Origin: Bacteroidales bacterium | GTDB lineage: Bacteria > Bacteroidota > Bacteroidia > Bacteroidales > UBA932 | Length of the DNA: 14,255 nt | Assembly: GCA_017478685.1 (NCBI GenBank) | Contig: JAFVDC010000135.1 | Span: 1 to 14,255, forward strand | Direction: 5' to 3' | In this document: piece after piece, positions 5,597-13,006 of the stretch | Position numbering within the stretch: position 1 is the first letter of the stretch | Layout: every line of letters begins with the position of its first letter | Program-made: the position numbers and the translations under genes | Notes under the pieces: generated by a model | What the model was told of the DNA's origin: nothing | What the model saw: the letters and a program-made list of their open reading frames with translations, nothing else | Databases searched by the model: none

Positions 5597-6418
5597 ATGA
5601 ATATTTTCAAACGCAGCTACTGCGTAATCACTATCCTGTTGTTTATACTGGCTCTTGCCCAGAGCCCGGTTATTTTATCACAGGAAAAGAATGGGCATTT
5701 TGTCGTTGGAGCCAACACATCGTATGTTTTCGGTGGAAACGAAATAGATAACCCTTCCAATCTTATGTACTCCATAGAAGCCGGTATTTCTTATAACCTA
5801 CTGGAGACTCTGAGGCTGACTGGCGGGATAGGAGGGTTTAGGAGCGTAATGTCGTTCTATAATTCGGGCCAGAGGATGGAAAACCTCAATGGCCCCATGG
5901 CATGGATTGGGGCAGAATATATCTTTAATCCTAACGGAAAGGTGATAAAGCCAGTCCTTTCCTTGGGACTGGGATACCGGCTCTTTGTACCGTCCTCAAT
6001 GGCAGACTTAACGTATCCGTCATTCAATGAAGGCTTGTTCGATGGAGATACGATGCTAAAAAACACTGAAAACCACATCTGGAAATACATTCCATTTAAT
6101 ACACGAGAAGGGCTCACCGCAAAGATAATGCATCAAAGCGGTGCGGAGGGAATCTTTCTAAGATGTGGCATCGGGACTGATATCGCTATTGGAAATCTAT
6201 CTCTCAACGTATCTATCATAGGAGAGTTAACAGAATTCTATACTGGCAGTTTTGCCAAAGACACAGGAGAAAGATATGGCAGAGTTGTTGTACTGCATAC
6301 ATTAGATGAGGATAATGTTCCCATAGGCGCCGGAACAAAAGTGTATACTGCGGGGAAGAAGCCATTTCCACAGAGATTACGTGGTGTTGTAGGTCTTTCT
6401 ATCAAACTTCTGCTCTAA
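5597..6418 (+). CDS. predicted outer-membrane beta-barrel protein
   Basis: The protein has 273 residues. An N-terminal signal peptide (residues 1-29: MNIFKRSYC, then a hydrophobic core, ending near VILSQ) sends it to the envelope. The mature part shows short alternating strands rich in Gly and aromatic residues: HFVVGANTSYVFGG, MYSIEAGISYNLL, LRLTGGIGGFRSVMSFY, AWIGAEYIFN, VLSLGLGYRLF, GIFLRCGIGTDIAI, LSLNVSIIGELTEFY. It ends RGVVGLSIKLLL, a typical terminal barrel strand. This resembles small Bacteroidota barrels of the outer-membrane-beta-barrel/PorT-like type; the substrate or function is unknown. Base composition is richer in A+T than aspS or pheS, and it stands alone next to the toxin-antitoxin pair, in keeping with an accessory block. 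Confidence 0.75.
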   Translation: MNIFKRSYCVITILLFILALAQSPVILSQEKNGHFVVGANTSYVFGGNEIDNPSNLMYSIEAGISYNLLETLRLTGGIGGFRSVMSFYNSGQRMENLNGPMAWIGAEYIFNPNGKVIKPVLSLGLGYRLFVPSSMADLTYPSFNEGLFDGDTMLKNTENHIWKYIPFNTREGLTAKIMHQSGAEGIFLRCGIGTDIAIGNLSLNVSIIGELTEFYTGSFAKDTGERYGRVVVLHTLDEDNVPIGAGTKVYTAGKKPFPQRLRGVVGLSIKLLL

Positions 6419-6543
6419 ACTGTATCTCGAATTACCTTTATAACGGTTGAGGAATAAAAAACAGTTTCACATTTCTCACTGTTGGGAAACACCGTGGAGA
6501 GAAGGATTTCCGGAGGGAATTGGTCAAAATTAGAGCCCCACTA

Positions 6544-6604
6544 GTAGCGCCGGGGCGATGCCCAGCGTGGCGCAAATAAGGCGAGCCACCCGGAGAGTAG
6601 GCTC
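6544..6604. other. GC-rich hairpin-forming patch upstream of the toxin-antitoxin operon
   Basis: In an otherwise AT-rich gap, 6547-6573 can form GCGCC/GGCGC with an inner GGGC-GAT-GCCC hairpin (6553-6563), and GAGCC/GGCTC pairs at 6583-6604. No oligo-U run follows, so it is not a standard terminator. It could be a remnant of foreign DNA or a structured leader. Confidence 0.3.
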
Positions 6605-6657
6605 TGCGCGACCCGTTACTTGAACTGAAAAAAGTTGCATATATATTAAATTTAACG

Positions 6658-6665
6658 TATTTTTG
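6658..6665 (+). promoter_or_regulatory. promoter of the mntA-hepT operon
   Basis: TATTTTTG matches the TAnnTTTG -7 element, and GTTG at 6634-6637 lies about 20 bp upstream, where the -33 element is expected. Transcription would begin near 6670, so the message is close to leaderless. This argues against the TTG at 6663 as a start codon. Confidence 0.6.
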
Positions 6666-6680
6666 CATAAAATGAGTATC

Positions 6681-7175
6681 ATGTATGCAATAGACATTAA
6701 GGCCGCACGTAAAAAAAGGAAAATGACCCAGGAGCAGGTGGGCATTCTGGCCGGAATGAGCAAATCGCAGATCTCCCGTATGGAAAAGGGCACTTTAGGC
6801 AGCCCTGAAACATACGAGAGGGTTCTTTCGGCCATGGGATACCGTATAGTCATAACACTGGAGGACGTAAGGGCATCAAAATCTCTTGACAGAGACTATA
6901 TTCTTTCTCTTTTAAAAGTTTACTATATATACAACAAAGAAAAATATGGAATAGAAAGAATCGGCCTGTTTGGCAGTTTTGCAAGAAATGAGGCATGTAC
7001 GGACAGCGATGTGGATATCCTTATTTCCCTGAAGCAGCCCAATCTGTTCTCTTATGCCATTATCTCCCAACAGTTAGAAACAGTGCTTGGCCGCCACGTA
7101 GACCTGATATCTGAGAAGTCCATTCTCAAAGACAGTTTCAAAAACCGGATACAGAAGGAGGTAATATATGCCTGA
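6681..7175 (+). CDS. mntA: MntA-type nucleotidyltransferase antitoxin fused to an N-terminal XRE-family HTH
   Basis: The protein has 164 residues from the ATG at 6681; ATG 6672 would add three residues. Residues 5-58 form an XRE/Cro-type helix-turn-helix (AARKKRKMTQEQVGILAGMS, then KSQISRMEKG). Residues 86-145 are a minimal nucleotidyltransferase domain with GSFARNEACTDSDVD (98-112), an exact GSx10DxD motif, and the third acidic residue in HVDLIS (Asp 141). In the type VII system, MntA transfers AMP from ATP to a tyrosine of the HepT toxin and so inactivates it. The hepT partner follows with an 8-bp overlap. The HTH probably binds the operon's own promoter at 6658-6665. Antitoxin-first order plus HTH suggests autoregulation. 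Activity is inferred from intact motifs. Confidence 0.88.
   Translation: MYAIDIKAARKKRKMTQEQVGILAGMSKSQISRMEKGTLGSPETYERVLSAMGYRIVITLEDVRASKSLDRDYILSLLKVYYIYNKEKYGIERIGLFGSFARNEACTDSDVDILISLKQPNLFSYAIISQQLETVLGRHVDLISEKSILKDSFKNRIQKEVIYA
7155..7161 (+). promoter_or_regulatory. strong Shine-Dalgarno sequence for hepT
   Basis: AAGGAGG lies 6 nt before the ATG at 7168, inside the end of mntA. Such a full-strength site is unusual beside the weak sites of neighbouring Bacteroidota genes. It fixes the hepT start and is compatible with horizontal origin of the pair or a need for high toxin translation. Confidence 0.7.
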
Positions 7176-7548
7176 GAAAGAACGCCTTGCCTCACTTCTA
7201 GAGGATGCCGTAGCAGAGATGGAACTGCTGCTTAAGATGTCTGCCGATATAAGGCAGCCGGATGACTTTGTATCAAACCTCTCCGGCCTTACTGCCTTTC
7301 GCGCCTGCGGTATGAGTCTTCAGTACATAACTGAAATCTTTGTTAAAATAAGGAACATCTGCGGAAAGGAGTTCTTTGCACCATACTCATCCATTCCATG
7401 GAACGCGGTCTTTGGAATGCGGAATTTCCTGTCCCATGAATATGGGAATATAGATACGGAAGGATTCTTTGACACCATAAAAAACAATATTCCGGATTTA
7501 CTGGCTGTCACCAGAAAAATCATTGAAGACGTTAATAATAGAGACTAA
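7168..7548 (+). CDS. hepT: HepT-family HEPN ribonuclease toxin
   Basis: The protein is a 126-residue, mostly helical HEPN protein. Residues 85-92, RNFLSHEY, give the exact RX4HXY motif of HepT: the Arg and His form the RNase site, and the Tyr (92) is the residue that MntA modifies with AMP in characterised pairs. HEPN toxins of this class act on RNA, including tRNA in studied examples; the target here is unknown. It overlaps mntA by 8 bp, which couples translation, and begins from a strong Shine-Dalgarno. It ends 3 bp before ksgA. Length and motif are intact, so the toxin looks functional. An older name for the family is DUF86. Confidence 0.88.
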   Translation: MPEKERLASLLEDAVAEMELLLKMSADIRQPDDFVSNLSGLTAFRACGMSLQYITEIFVKIRNICGKEFFAPYSSIPWNAVFGMRNFLSHEYGNIDTEGFFDTIKNNIPDLLAVTRKIIEDVNNRD

Positions 7549-7551
7549 CAC

Positions 7552-8367
7552 ATGGAAGTACGTGCAAAAAAAGCCCTTGGGCAGCATTTTCTCACGGACC
7601 AAAAAGTGGCCCGCGGCATCGTGAATGCGCTTGCCATTTCAAGCGCAACCGAGAAATCTCCTTTTCCCGTACTGGAAGTTGGTCCCGGAATGGGTGTCCT
7701 CACACAGTACCTCCTTCAGAGGCCGGAACTTGACCTTAAACTTGTAGAGATTGACTCTGAAAGCGTGGAGTATCTTCTTACGCACTTTCAGGGAATGCAG
7801 GGCCGTCTCATGGAGGCCGATTTCCTCACGCTTCCGCTGGAGCGTATCTTCCCCGGAGACTTCTGCGTCATTGGCAATTTCCCTTACAATATTTCCTCCC
7901 AGATTTTCTTCAAGGTATTGGACCACAAAGACCATATTCCCCAGGTTGTGGGCATGGTTCAGAAGGAAGTTGCAGAGCGTATTGCCGAAAAACCCGGTTC
8001 CAAAACCTACGGCATCCTGAGCGTGCTGCTGCAGGCCTGGTACAACATAGAGTATCTGTTTACCGTTGGCTCCAGCTGTTTTGCCCCGCCACCAAAAGTT
8101 GAAAGTGCCGTCATACGGCTGCGCCGCAACGGTCGCACAGAACTTGGCTGCGACGAAAAACTGTTCAAGACCGTTGTTAAAACGGCCTTCGGCCAGCGCC
8201 GTAAAATGATGCGAAATCCCCTGAAGCCGCTGGCCATGGCCAAGGCTTCCCGCGAAAGCTGGACGGCCGAAGAATTATCGGCCTTCCTGACACAACCCGT
8301 TTTCTCACAACGTCCGGAGCAGCTTTCCGTGGAGGATTTTGTGGCGCTGACAAATCTTTTAGCATAA
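7552..8367 (+). CDS. ksgA: 16S rRNA (adenine1518-N6/adenine1519-N6)-dimethyltransferase
   Basis: KsgA (RsmA) dimethylates two adjacent adenines in helix 45 of 16S rRNA using S-adenosylmethionine, late in 30S assembly. The protein has 271 residues, a normal length. Seen are KKALGQHFLTD (6-16), the SAM-binding LEVGPGMG (41-48), the acidic EIDSE loop (66-70), the catalytic NFPYN (109-113, family NLPYN), QKEVAERI (137-144), FAPPPKVESAV (178-188) and the small C-terminal helical domain. Its ATG is 3 bp after the hepT stop, and no promoter or strong ribosome-binding site of its own is visible, so it probably depends on read-through from the toxin-antitoxin operon or a promoter hidden in it. Confidence 0.97.
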   Translation: MEVRAKKALGQHFLTDQKVARGIVNALAISSATEKSPFPVLEVGPGMGVLTQYLLQRPELDLKLVEIDSESVEYLLTHFQGMQGRLMEADFLTLPLERIFPGDFCVIGNFPYNISSQIFFKVLDHKDHIPQVVGMVQKEVAERIAEKPGSKTYGILSVLLQAWYNIEYLFTVGSSCFAPPPKVESAVIRLRRNGRTELGCDEKLFKTVVKTAFGQRRKMMRNPLKPLAMAKASRESWTAEELSAFLTQPVFSQRPEQLSVEDFVALTNLLA

Positions 8368-8412
8368 ACTCCTGGCGCGTAGTTCACTGCTACACAACAA
8401 GTTACAACTTCC

Positions 8413-8436
8413 CGGGTGCACCGCAAAGTGCACCCG
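8413..8436. terminator. bidirectional terminator between ksgA and the MBOAT gene
   Basis: CGGGTGCAC (8413-8421) and GTGCACCCG (8428-8436) form a perfect 9-bp stem with a 6-base loop. AT-rich sequence (ATTATTTATAA) follows on the plus side. The genes on either side converge, so one hairpin can serve both. Confidence 0.75.
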
Positions 8437-8478
8437 ATTATTTATAAGTGGCTTATTATCAATAATTTGAGCACCAGC

Positions 8479-10407
8479 CTAGAACTGGAAGTAGATGAAG
8501 GACTGGAGGTCTGCGGTGATGAACTGGTAGAAGAAGATGATTATGAGGACCACCACAATGGCCATGACGGGAAGCGGGAGGGCGCTGAAAGTGAGGCGGT
8601 AACGGCGTTTGAAACGCTCCGGGAGCCAGTGGATGAGCATGCCGGCCACAAACAGGATGAGCACGGTGCCGTGCTGCTGGATCATGGCGGGGATAAGGTG
8701 AATGTCCCAGTGGGAGCCTATCTGGTTCACCATGTTCTTGGCAGTGTTCCAGGCCTGTTCGTTGGCAAGGGCGGGGTCAAGGTTGGAGCCGCTTCGGAAG
8801 AAAAGGCGGGTGAAAGTGATGAACACAAATGTCTGGAAAATGTCCCAGGCGCTGGAAATCCACTTGGCGGCGGGAGACAGTTTAAGGGGCACCACAATGC
8901 CTTTAGGCGTAAGTTCCGGGGCCGATGAAACCGTTTTCCAGCCGAAGGCCGCCCAGCGGTAGATGGTCTTGATGACCGTTCCCGCCAGAATTATCATGAG
9001 CCACACCAGGAAGAGGTTCCAAACCGGTGCGGGAGTCCAGACGGAAAGGGCCCAGACCAGCAGGGTGAAAAAGCCCGCAATGGCGGTTTTGGCCAGCATG
9101 GAGCGCCTGGTCCACACCTTATAGATAACCTGTCCAAGGCCGTTGAGGCCACCCCAGATCATGAAATTCCAACTGGCTCCGTGCCACAATCCGCCAAGGA
9201 GCATGGTGTTCATGGAGTTTATGTTGGTGGTAATGAGCTTGCGGTCTCCGGGGCTCTTCCATGCCCAAAGGCCGATTGCCCCCGCAATGACGGCAACCGC
9301 CACTGCAACCCACCAGCTTCCGCTGAGGAAAGAACCCACTACGGCTACTGTGACTATAATTATATAAGTGCCGGCACTGGCCGTACGGTTGCCTCCAAGG
9401 GGAATGTAGAGGTAATCACGGAGCCAGCGGCTGAGTGTCATGTGCCAGCGGCGCCAGAAATCCTGCGTGTTGGGGGCCTTGTACGGGGAGTTGAAGTTCT
9501 TGGGAAGGTAGAAACCCATGAGCATGGCAACGCCGGTGGCGATGTCCGTATAGCCGGAGAAATCGGCATACACCTGCAGGGAGTAGCAGAAGAGGGCCGC
9601 CAGATTCTCAAAGCCGCTGTACAAGAGAGGGTTCTCAAACACGCGGTCTGCGAAGTTCACGGCCATGTAGTCGGCCAGAATGAGCTTTTTGAGAAGGCCG
9701 TTCATTATCCAGAAGATGGCAATCCCGAACCACCGGCGGCTGAGGTTGTAGGGTTTGTGAAGCTGCGCTATGAACTCCGACGCGCGAACAATGGGGCCTG
9801 CAACCAGCTGCGGGAAGAAGCTGAGGTAGAACCCGAAGTCCAGGAAGTTCTCCACGGGCTTAATTCGGCCGCGCTTCACGTCCACTATGTAACTCACCGC
9901 CTGGAAGGTGAAGAAGGATATGCCCACCGGCAGGATAATGGCGTCTACGCGGAAAAGGGACGTGCCCGTAATGGCGTTCAGGAACTCTCCAAGGACATCA
10001 TGGACCTCTATTGACAGGCCGAAGAGGTTGTTAAGGAAGTCCGTGAGAAAGTAGGCATACTTGAAATATGCCAGGATGCCAAGGTCTATCACCACGCTGA
10101 TGATGGTGAGAGCCTTTTTCCAGCCCTCCTTTTTGAGCCGATACAGCCCCTTGGCGGCAAAGTAGTTATAGACTATCACAAAGACAAGAAGCGCCAGGAA
10201 GACCCCGCTTGTCTTGTAATAGAAGAACAGGCTCACCGCAAAGAGGAAACCGTTGCGGAGAAGCACCTTGCTGTGGAACAGGGAGAACACCGCGAACACC
10301 AGCGCGAAGAACGCCCAGAAGTAGAACTGGGTGAATAGCAGCGGATGGGCCTGGTCAAAGGAGAACAGGCTCACCGCAAAGTCCCGTATGACATCTACTA
10401 TGGTCAT
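8479..10407 (-). CDS. MBOAT-family membrane O-acyltransferase (AlgI/DltB-like)
   Basis: The protein is a 642-residue polytopic membrane enzyme. MBOAT proteins move acyl groups, usually acetyl, across or at the membrane to glycans. Motifs seen: FFPQLVAGPIVR (197-208), YSLQVYADFSGYTDIATG (275-292), FNSPYKAPNTQDFWRRWHMTLS (a conserved block around 305-326) and GGLWHGASW (405-413), with His 322 and the catalytic His 409. An unusual extra segment, about residues 342-398, separates LGGNR from the WHG block and adds a likely membrane span; in most AlgI-type proteins these blocks are much closer. Its start overlaps the preceding SGNH gene by 4 bp, so the trio is one operon. O-acetylation of a surface polysaccharide is the likely role; the glycan is unknown. 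Confidence 0.92.
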   Translation of the reverse strand: MTIVDVIRDFAVSLFSFDQAHPLLFTQFYFWAFFALVFAVFSLFHSKVLLRNGFLFAVSLFFYYKTSGVFLALLVFVIVYNYFAAKGLYRLKKEGWKKALTIISVVIDLGILAYFKYAYFLTDFLNNLFGLSIEVHDVLGEFLNAITGTSLFRVDAIILPVGISFFTFQAVSYIVDVKRGRIKPVENFLDFGFYLSFFPQLVAGPIVRASEFIAQLHKPYNLSRRWFGIAIFWIMNGLLKKLILADYMAVNFADRVFENPLLYSGFENLAALFCYSLQVYADFSGYTDIATGVAMLMGFYLPKNFNSPYKAPNTQDFWRRWHMTLSRWLRDYLYIPLGGNRTASAGTYIIIVTVAVVGSFLSGSWWVAVAVAVIAGAIGLWAWKSPGDRKLITTNINSMNTMLLGGLWHGASWNFMIWGGLNGLGQVIYKVWTRRSMLAKTAIAGFFTLLVWALSVWTPAPVWNLFLVWLMIILAGTVIKTIYRWAAFGWKTVSSAPELTPKGIVVPLKLSPAAKWISSAWDIFQTFVFITFTRLFFRSGSNLDPALANEQAWNTAKNMVNQIGSHWDIHLIPAMIQQHGTVLILFVAGMLIHWLPERFKRRYRLTFSALPLPVMAIVVVLIIIFFYQFITADLQSFIYFQF

Positions 10408-11567
10408 CTGTACTCCATTATGGCATCAAAGAGAAGATCACCTATGAGGCGGTAGCCTGCTGGGGTGAAATGGACGCGGTCCGGCTGCATGAGGCCGGCT
10501 TCTTTCCAGGCGTCGGAAGATCCATAGCCACCCATTACGGCGTACATGTCCCAGAAAACGGCATCGTATTCTTCTGCCAGTTCACGGAATGCCTCCTCTA
10601 TGGCCGAAGTGTGGGAATTTACGTACTTGCCCTTGAAATAACTGTCGTTTACCCCTGAAAACAAGACTGCGCAGCAGGGGTTGACATCCCTTACCTGACG
10701 AAGCAGGAACCTGTAGTTTTCCTTGAAACGGGCGGCGTCGAAATCATGCCCCTGGATATCGTTGATGCCGATTGAGAATATCACAAGGTCCGGCATTACC
10801 CTCCGGAGGTCTTCGGCCCAGTGGGAGCATTTGGCCCAGGAAGAGGTGGACGCGCCGTTGATTCCGGCCTCGGAATAAGTGAGGCCGCCGCCGGTGCGGT
10901 CAAGGTAAATACCGCGGAGGGAGAACTTGCCGCTTCCCTTGAAAAACACCTGCAGCCAGTCTGTGTAATACGGGAGGTCGAAGTGGGTGTACTGGTGGGA
11001 GGTGACCCCATAGACGGTGTCGCGGCCCTGAAGCAGGAGCACGGGCTGTATATCCCCTTCCCCAAGGATATCCACGCGGTTGAAGGCGTAGCCCTGGCGC
11101 AGCACGGGGCCGCCGTTACGGGCAAGGTCCACGGCCACGCGTGAGGCGGTGTCACGGACCTCCACGACTATGCCGGTGAGGCCTAGGTCGGAGCCATCGG
11201 CCTTGATGCAATTATGGGACTCCCAGAGGCCGCTGTAGGAGGTTGTGTAACTGACGGGGGTGTTGGTAAGGGCCGCCGCAAAGGGGAAAACCAGTCCCCT
11301 GCCGCCATCCAGGCCGTATCTCAGGGAAAGGAAACGGGTGCGGAGGCGGTCGGTCCAGGTTCCGCCCTGTACGTGGGAGCCGCCTACATGCAGGATGCGG
11401 ACATCCCCGGTGCCGAAGTGCACCAGCGAATCCAGCTTTTGCCTAAATGCGCCGAAGGATTCGGACTCACCCTCCAAATGGCTTTTCTCCATGTTTAGAA
11501 CAGGAGGGCGCTGGGCGGCACAAGGAACCGCCGCAGCTAGTAAAGCGATGAGAATGAGGCGTTTCAC
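10404..11567 (-). CDS. secreted SGNH/GDSL-family hydrolase or O-acetyltransferase
   Basis: The protein has 387 residues. MKRLILIALLAAAVPCAAQ is a clear signal peptide, so it acts in the periplasm. SGNH blocks: VGGSHVQGG (61-69) with the nucleophile Ser 64, FSIGIND (264-270) with Asn 269, and DRVHFTPAGY (363-372) with Asp 363 and His 366. The 200-residue region between blocks I and III contains a beta-rich insert, as in AlgX/PatB-type two-part enzymes. Such partners take acetyl delivered by an MBOAT protein and place it on the glycan, or remove it. It overlaps both neighbours by 4 bp. Transferase versus esterase cannot be decided from sequence. Confidence 0.88.
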   Translation of the reverse strand: MKRLILIALLAAAVPCAAQRPPVLNMEKSHLEGESESFGAFRQKLDSLVHFGTGDVRILHVGGSHVQGGTWTDRLRTRFLSLRYGLDGGRGLVFPFAAALTNTPVSYTTSYSGLWESHNCIKADGSDLGLTGIVVEVRDTASRVAVDLARNGGPVLRQGYAFNRVDILGEGDIQPVLLLQGRDTVYGVTSHQYTHFDLPYYTDWLQVFFKGSGKFSLRGIYLDRTGGGLTYSEAGINGASTSSWAKCSHWAEDLRRVMPDLVIFSIGINDIQGHDFDAARFKENYRFLLRQVRDVNPCCAVLFSGVNDSYFKGKYVNSHTSAIEEAFRELAEEYDAVFWDMYAVMGGYGSSDAWKEAGLMQPDRVHFTPAGYRLIGDLLFDAIMEYR

Positions 11568-12946
11568 TTGGCCAGGCGGTAATAGTCGTAATATGTAAGG
11601 AGGGAATTGGAGAGGGCGTCTCCAACCTTCTGGGCTCCAGCGGGAGTGAAGTGGATGTAATCCGGCCCGGCATAGGGCGGATTATGCTTAACCCACTGGC
11701 CCATGGTATTTTCCCTGCCCATCATGCGGAAGAGGTCACTGTAGGCGGCGTCGTTCCTGAGAGCCGTGGCCTTTAGGGAATCCACAAGTTCCGGAAGGCG
11801 CGGCCAGGTGACAATTCGGCCCCCGACGCTTTTTCCCATATCGGAGGGGCCGATAAAGAGGATCTTTGCCTCCGGTGCCACCTCATGGAAATACTGGATC
11901 TGGGACTCTATCTGCTCCTGGTACTGCTCTATGACCTTTGTGGTGCGAGCGACCGGCATATAGTTTCCGCCGAACTGGAGGATGATGAGACGGGCGTCCA
12001 TCATTTCCATGGAGTCTGACATGAGAGCCTTGTTGATGCGGGTGAAAATGGTGCCGGAGCAGCCCCTGAGGGGGATGTTGTCTACCTGAACGCCGGTTTC
12101 GGGATCGGCCGAAACCGCATATATTTCGGCACTGCCCTTGAAGGAAATCACGGCTTTCTGAACAGGCCGGCCGAAGTGCCAGGTGACTTTGCGAAGACCG
12201 CTCTCCCCTATTGTCTCAATGGGTTTGGGCTTAATGGTGTCGGAGTATGCGCGTACGGAAAAACCGCCGCCGGGACGGCCGTAGAGAAGGGTGACGGACT
12301 CAAAGCTGTGGACCTTTTCACGTGCGTTCTTGTTTTTGGTGGCGCGAAGCGTGACGGTGCCGCCGCCGGAGAGCTGAACCACCTGGGCCAGAATGCCGTA
12401 GCGGCTGTGACCGGCCCGCACCGTGGTGGAGTCTCCGTACATTGTATACTGGACAAATCCGCCGGCGGCCGTTTTCATGATGCTGGCCGAAGGGACGTTG
12501 CTGAGCGCCGGGAACATGCCCGTCCCGTTACCGCCGAACCGCTTCTGAAGAGCCTCACGGAGGTCCTGCGATATGCGGTCAAGTTCTATCTGGGAGTCTC
12601 CGTAGTGGATTACGCGAGTGAGGGTGTCTTTCTCGAAGGCCCGGAAGACGGGGTCGAAAAAAGTTACGTCGTCTCCGGGAAGATAAATGCGGTCCGGGTT
12701 TTCCGTGAAGAACTGCCTGTAGTACTCAAGGGTGTCATGTTTCATCTTGAAACGAGCCTCTACGGCGTTCAGAACGGAGTCTACGTCTACTTTGGTCTCA
12801 TTGGCATCACGCAGGGTAGCCTGCAGATTGGGAAAGCGCACGGTGAGCGGACCGGCGGCAACGCCTTCGGCCGGCATTACCAGCCATAGCACGCCTAGGG
12901 CGGCAAAAACGCCCAGGAGGAATATGAGTACCTGCCTTGCTTTCAT
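11564..12946 (-). CDS. membrane-anchored SGNH/GDSL-family protein, second of the pair
   Basis: The protein has 460 residues from the ATG at 12946 (MKARQVLIFLLGV); the in-frame ATG at 12967 lies upstream of the -7 element and is less likely. An N-terminal hydrophobic segment (residues 4-24) anchors or exports it. SGNH marks: HYGDSQIELDR (114-124) with Ser 118, LQFGGNY (323-329) with Asn 328, and DYIHFTPAG (429-437) with Asp 429 and His 432. It shares the layout of the 387-residue neighbour (block I early, a long beta-rich insert, blocks III and V late) but is diverged in sequence, suggesting old duplication. It is the first gene of the SGNH-SGNH-MBOAT operon. Confidence 0.87.
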   Translation of the reverse strand: MKARQVLIFLLGVFAALGVLWLVMPAEGVAAGPLTVRFPNLQATLRDANETKVDVDSVLNAVEARFKMKHDTLEYYRQFFTENPDRIYLPGDDVTFFDPVFRAFEKDTLTRVIHYGDSQIELDRISQDLREALQKRFGGNGTGMFPALSNVPSASIMKTAAGGFVQYTMYGDSTTVRAGHSRYGILAQVVQLSGGGTVTLRATKNKNAREKVHSFESVTLLYGRPGGGFSVRAYSDTIKPKPIETIGESGLRKVTWHFGRPVQKAVISFKGSAEIYAVSADPETGVQVDNIPLRGCSGTIFTRINKALMSDSMEMMDARLIILQFGGNYMPVARTTKVIEQYQEQIESQIQYFHEVAPEAKILFIGPSDMGKSVGGRIVTWPRLPELVDSLKATALRNDAAYSDLFRMMGRENTMGQWVKHNPPYAGPDYIHFTPAGAQKVGDALSNSLLTYYDYYRLAK

Positions 12947-12954
12947 AAGGGGTA

Positions 12955-12962
12955 CAAAGTTA
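12955..12962 (-). promoter_or_regulatory. -7 promoter element of the O-acylation operon
   Basis: The minus strand reads TAACTTTG, matching TAnnTTTG, 8 bp before the ATG at 12946, so the message would be almost leaderless. A near match (TATAGTTTG, one base too long) at 12984-12992 could provide a longer leader instead. Confidence 0.5.
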
Positions 12963-12975
12963 CACAAAAAATAGT

Positions 12976-12983
12976 TATCTTTG
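12976..12983 (+). promoter_or_regulatory. -7 promoter element of pheS
   Basis: TATCTTTG matches TAnnTTTG and lies 23 bp before the pheS ATG. It is 13 bp from the divergent element at 12955-12962, so the two genes share a compact promoter region. Confidence 0.65.
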
Positions 12984-13006
12984 CAAACTATATAAAACCA
13001 GACGCA

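Noticed and set aside
5413..5610. 65-codon reverse-strand frame overlapping the outer-membrane gene start
   Set aside because: No recognisable domain, no promoter and an overlap with a better gene.
6530..6671. GC-rich reverse-strand frame (RVARLICATLGIAPALL) as a gene fragment
   Set aside because: It looks somewhat protein-like, but the frame continues antisense into the HTH coding region without a motif. It is better described as a structured GC-rich patch of unknown origin.
9181..10014. 277-codon plus-strand frame inside the MBOAT gene
   Set aside because: It is the shadow of a clear MBOAT coding region with conserved catalytic residues on the other strand.
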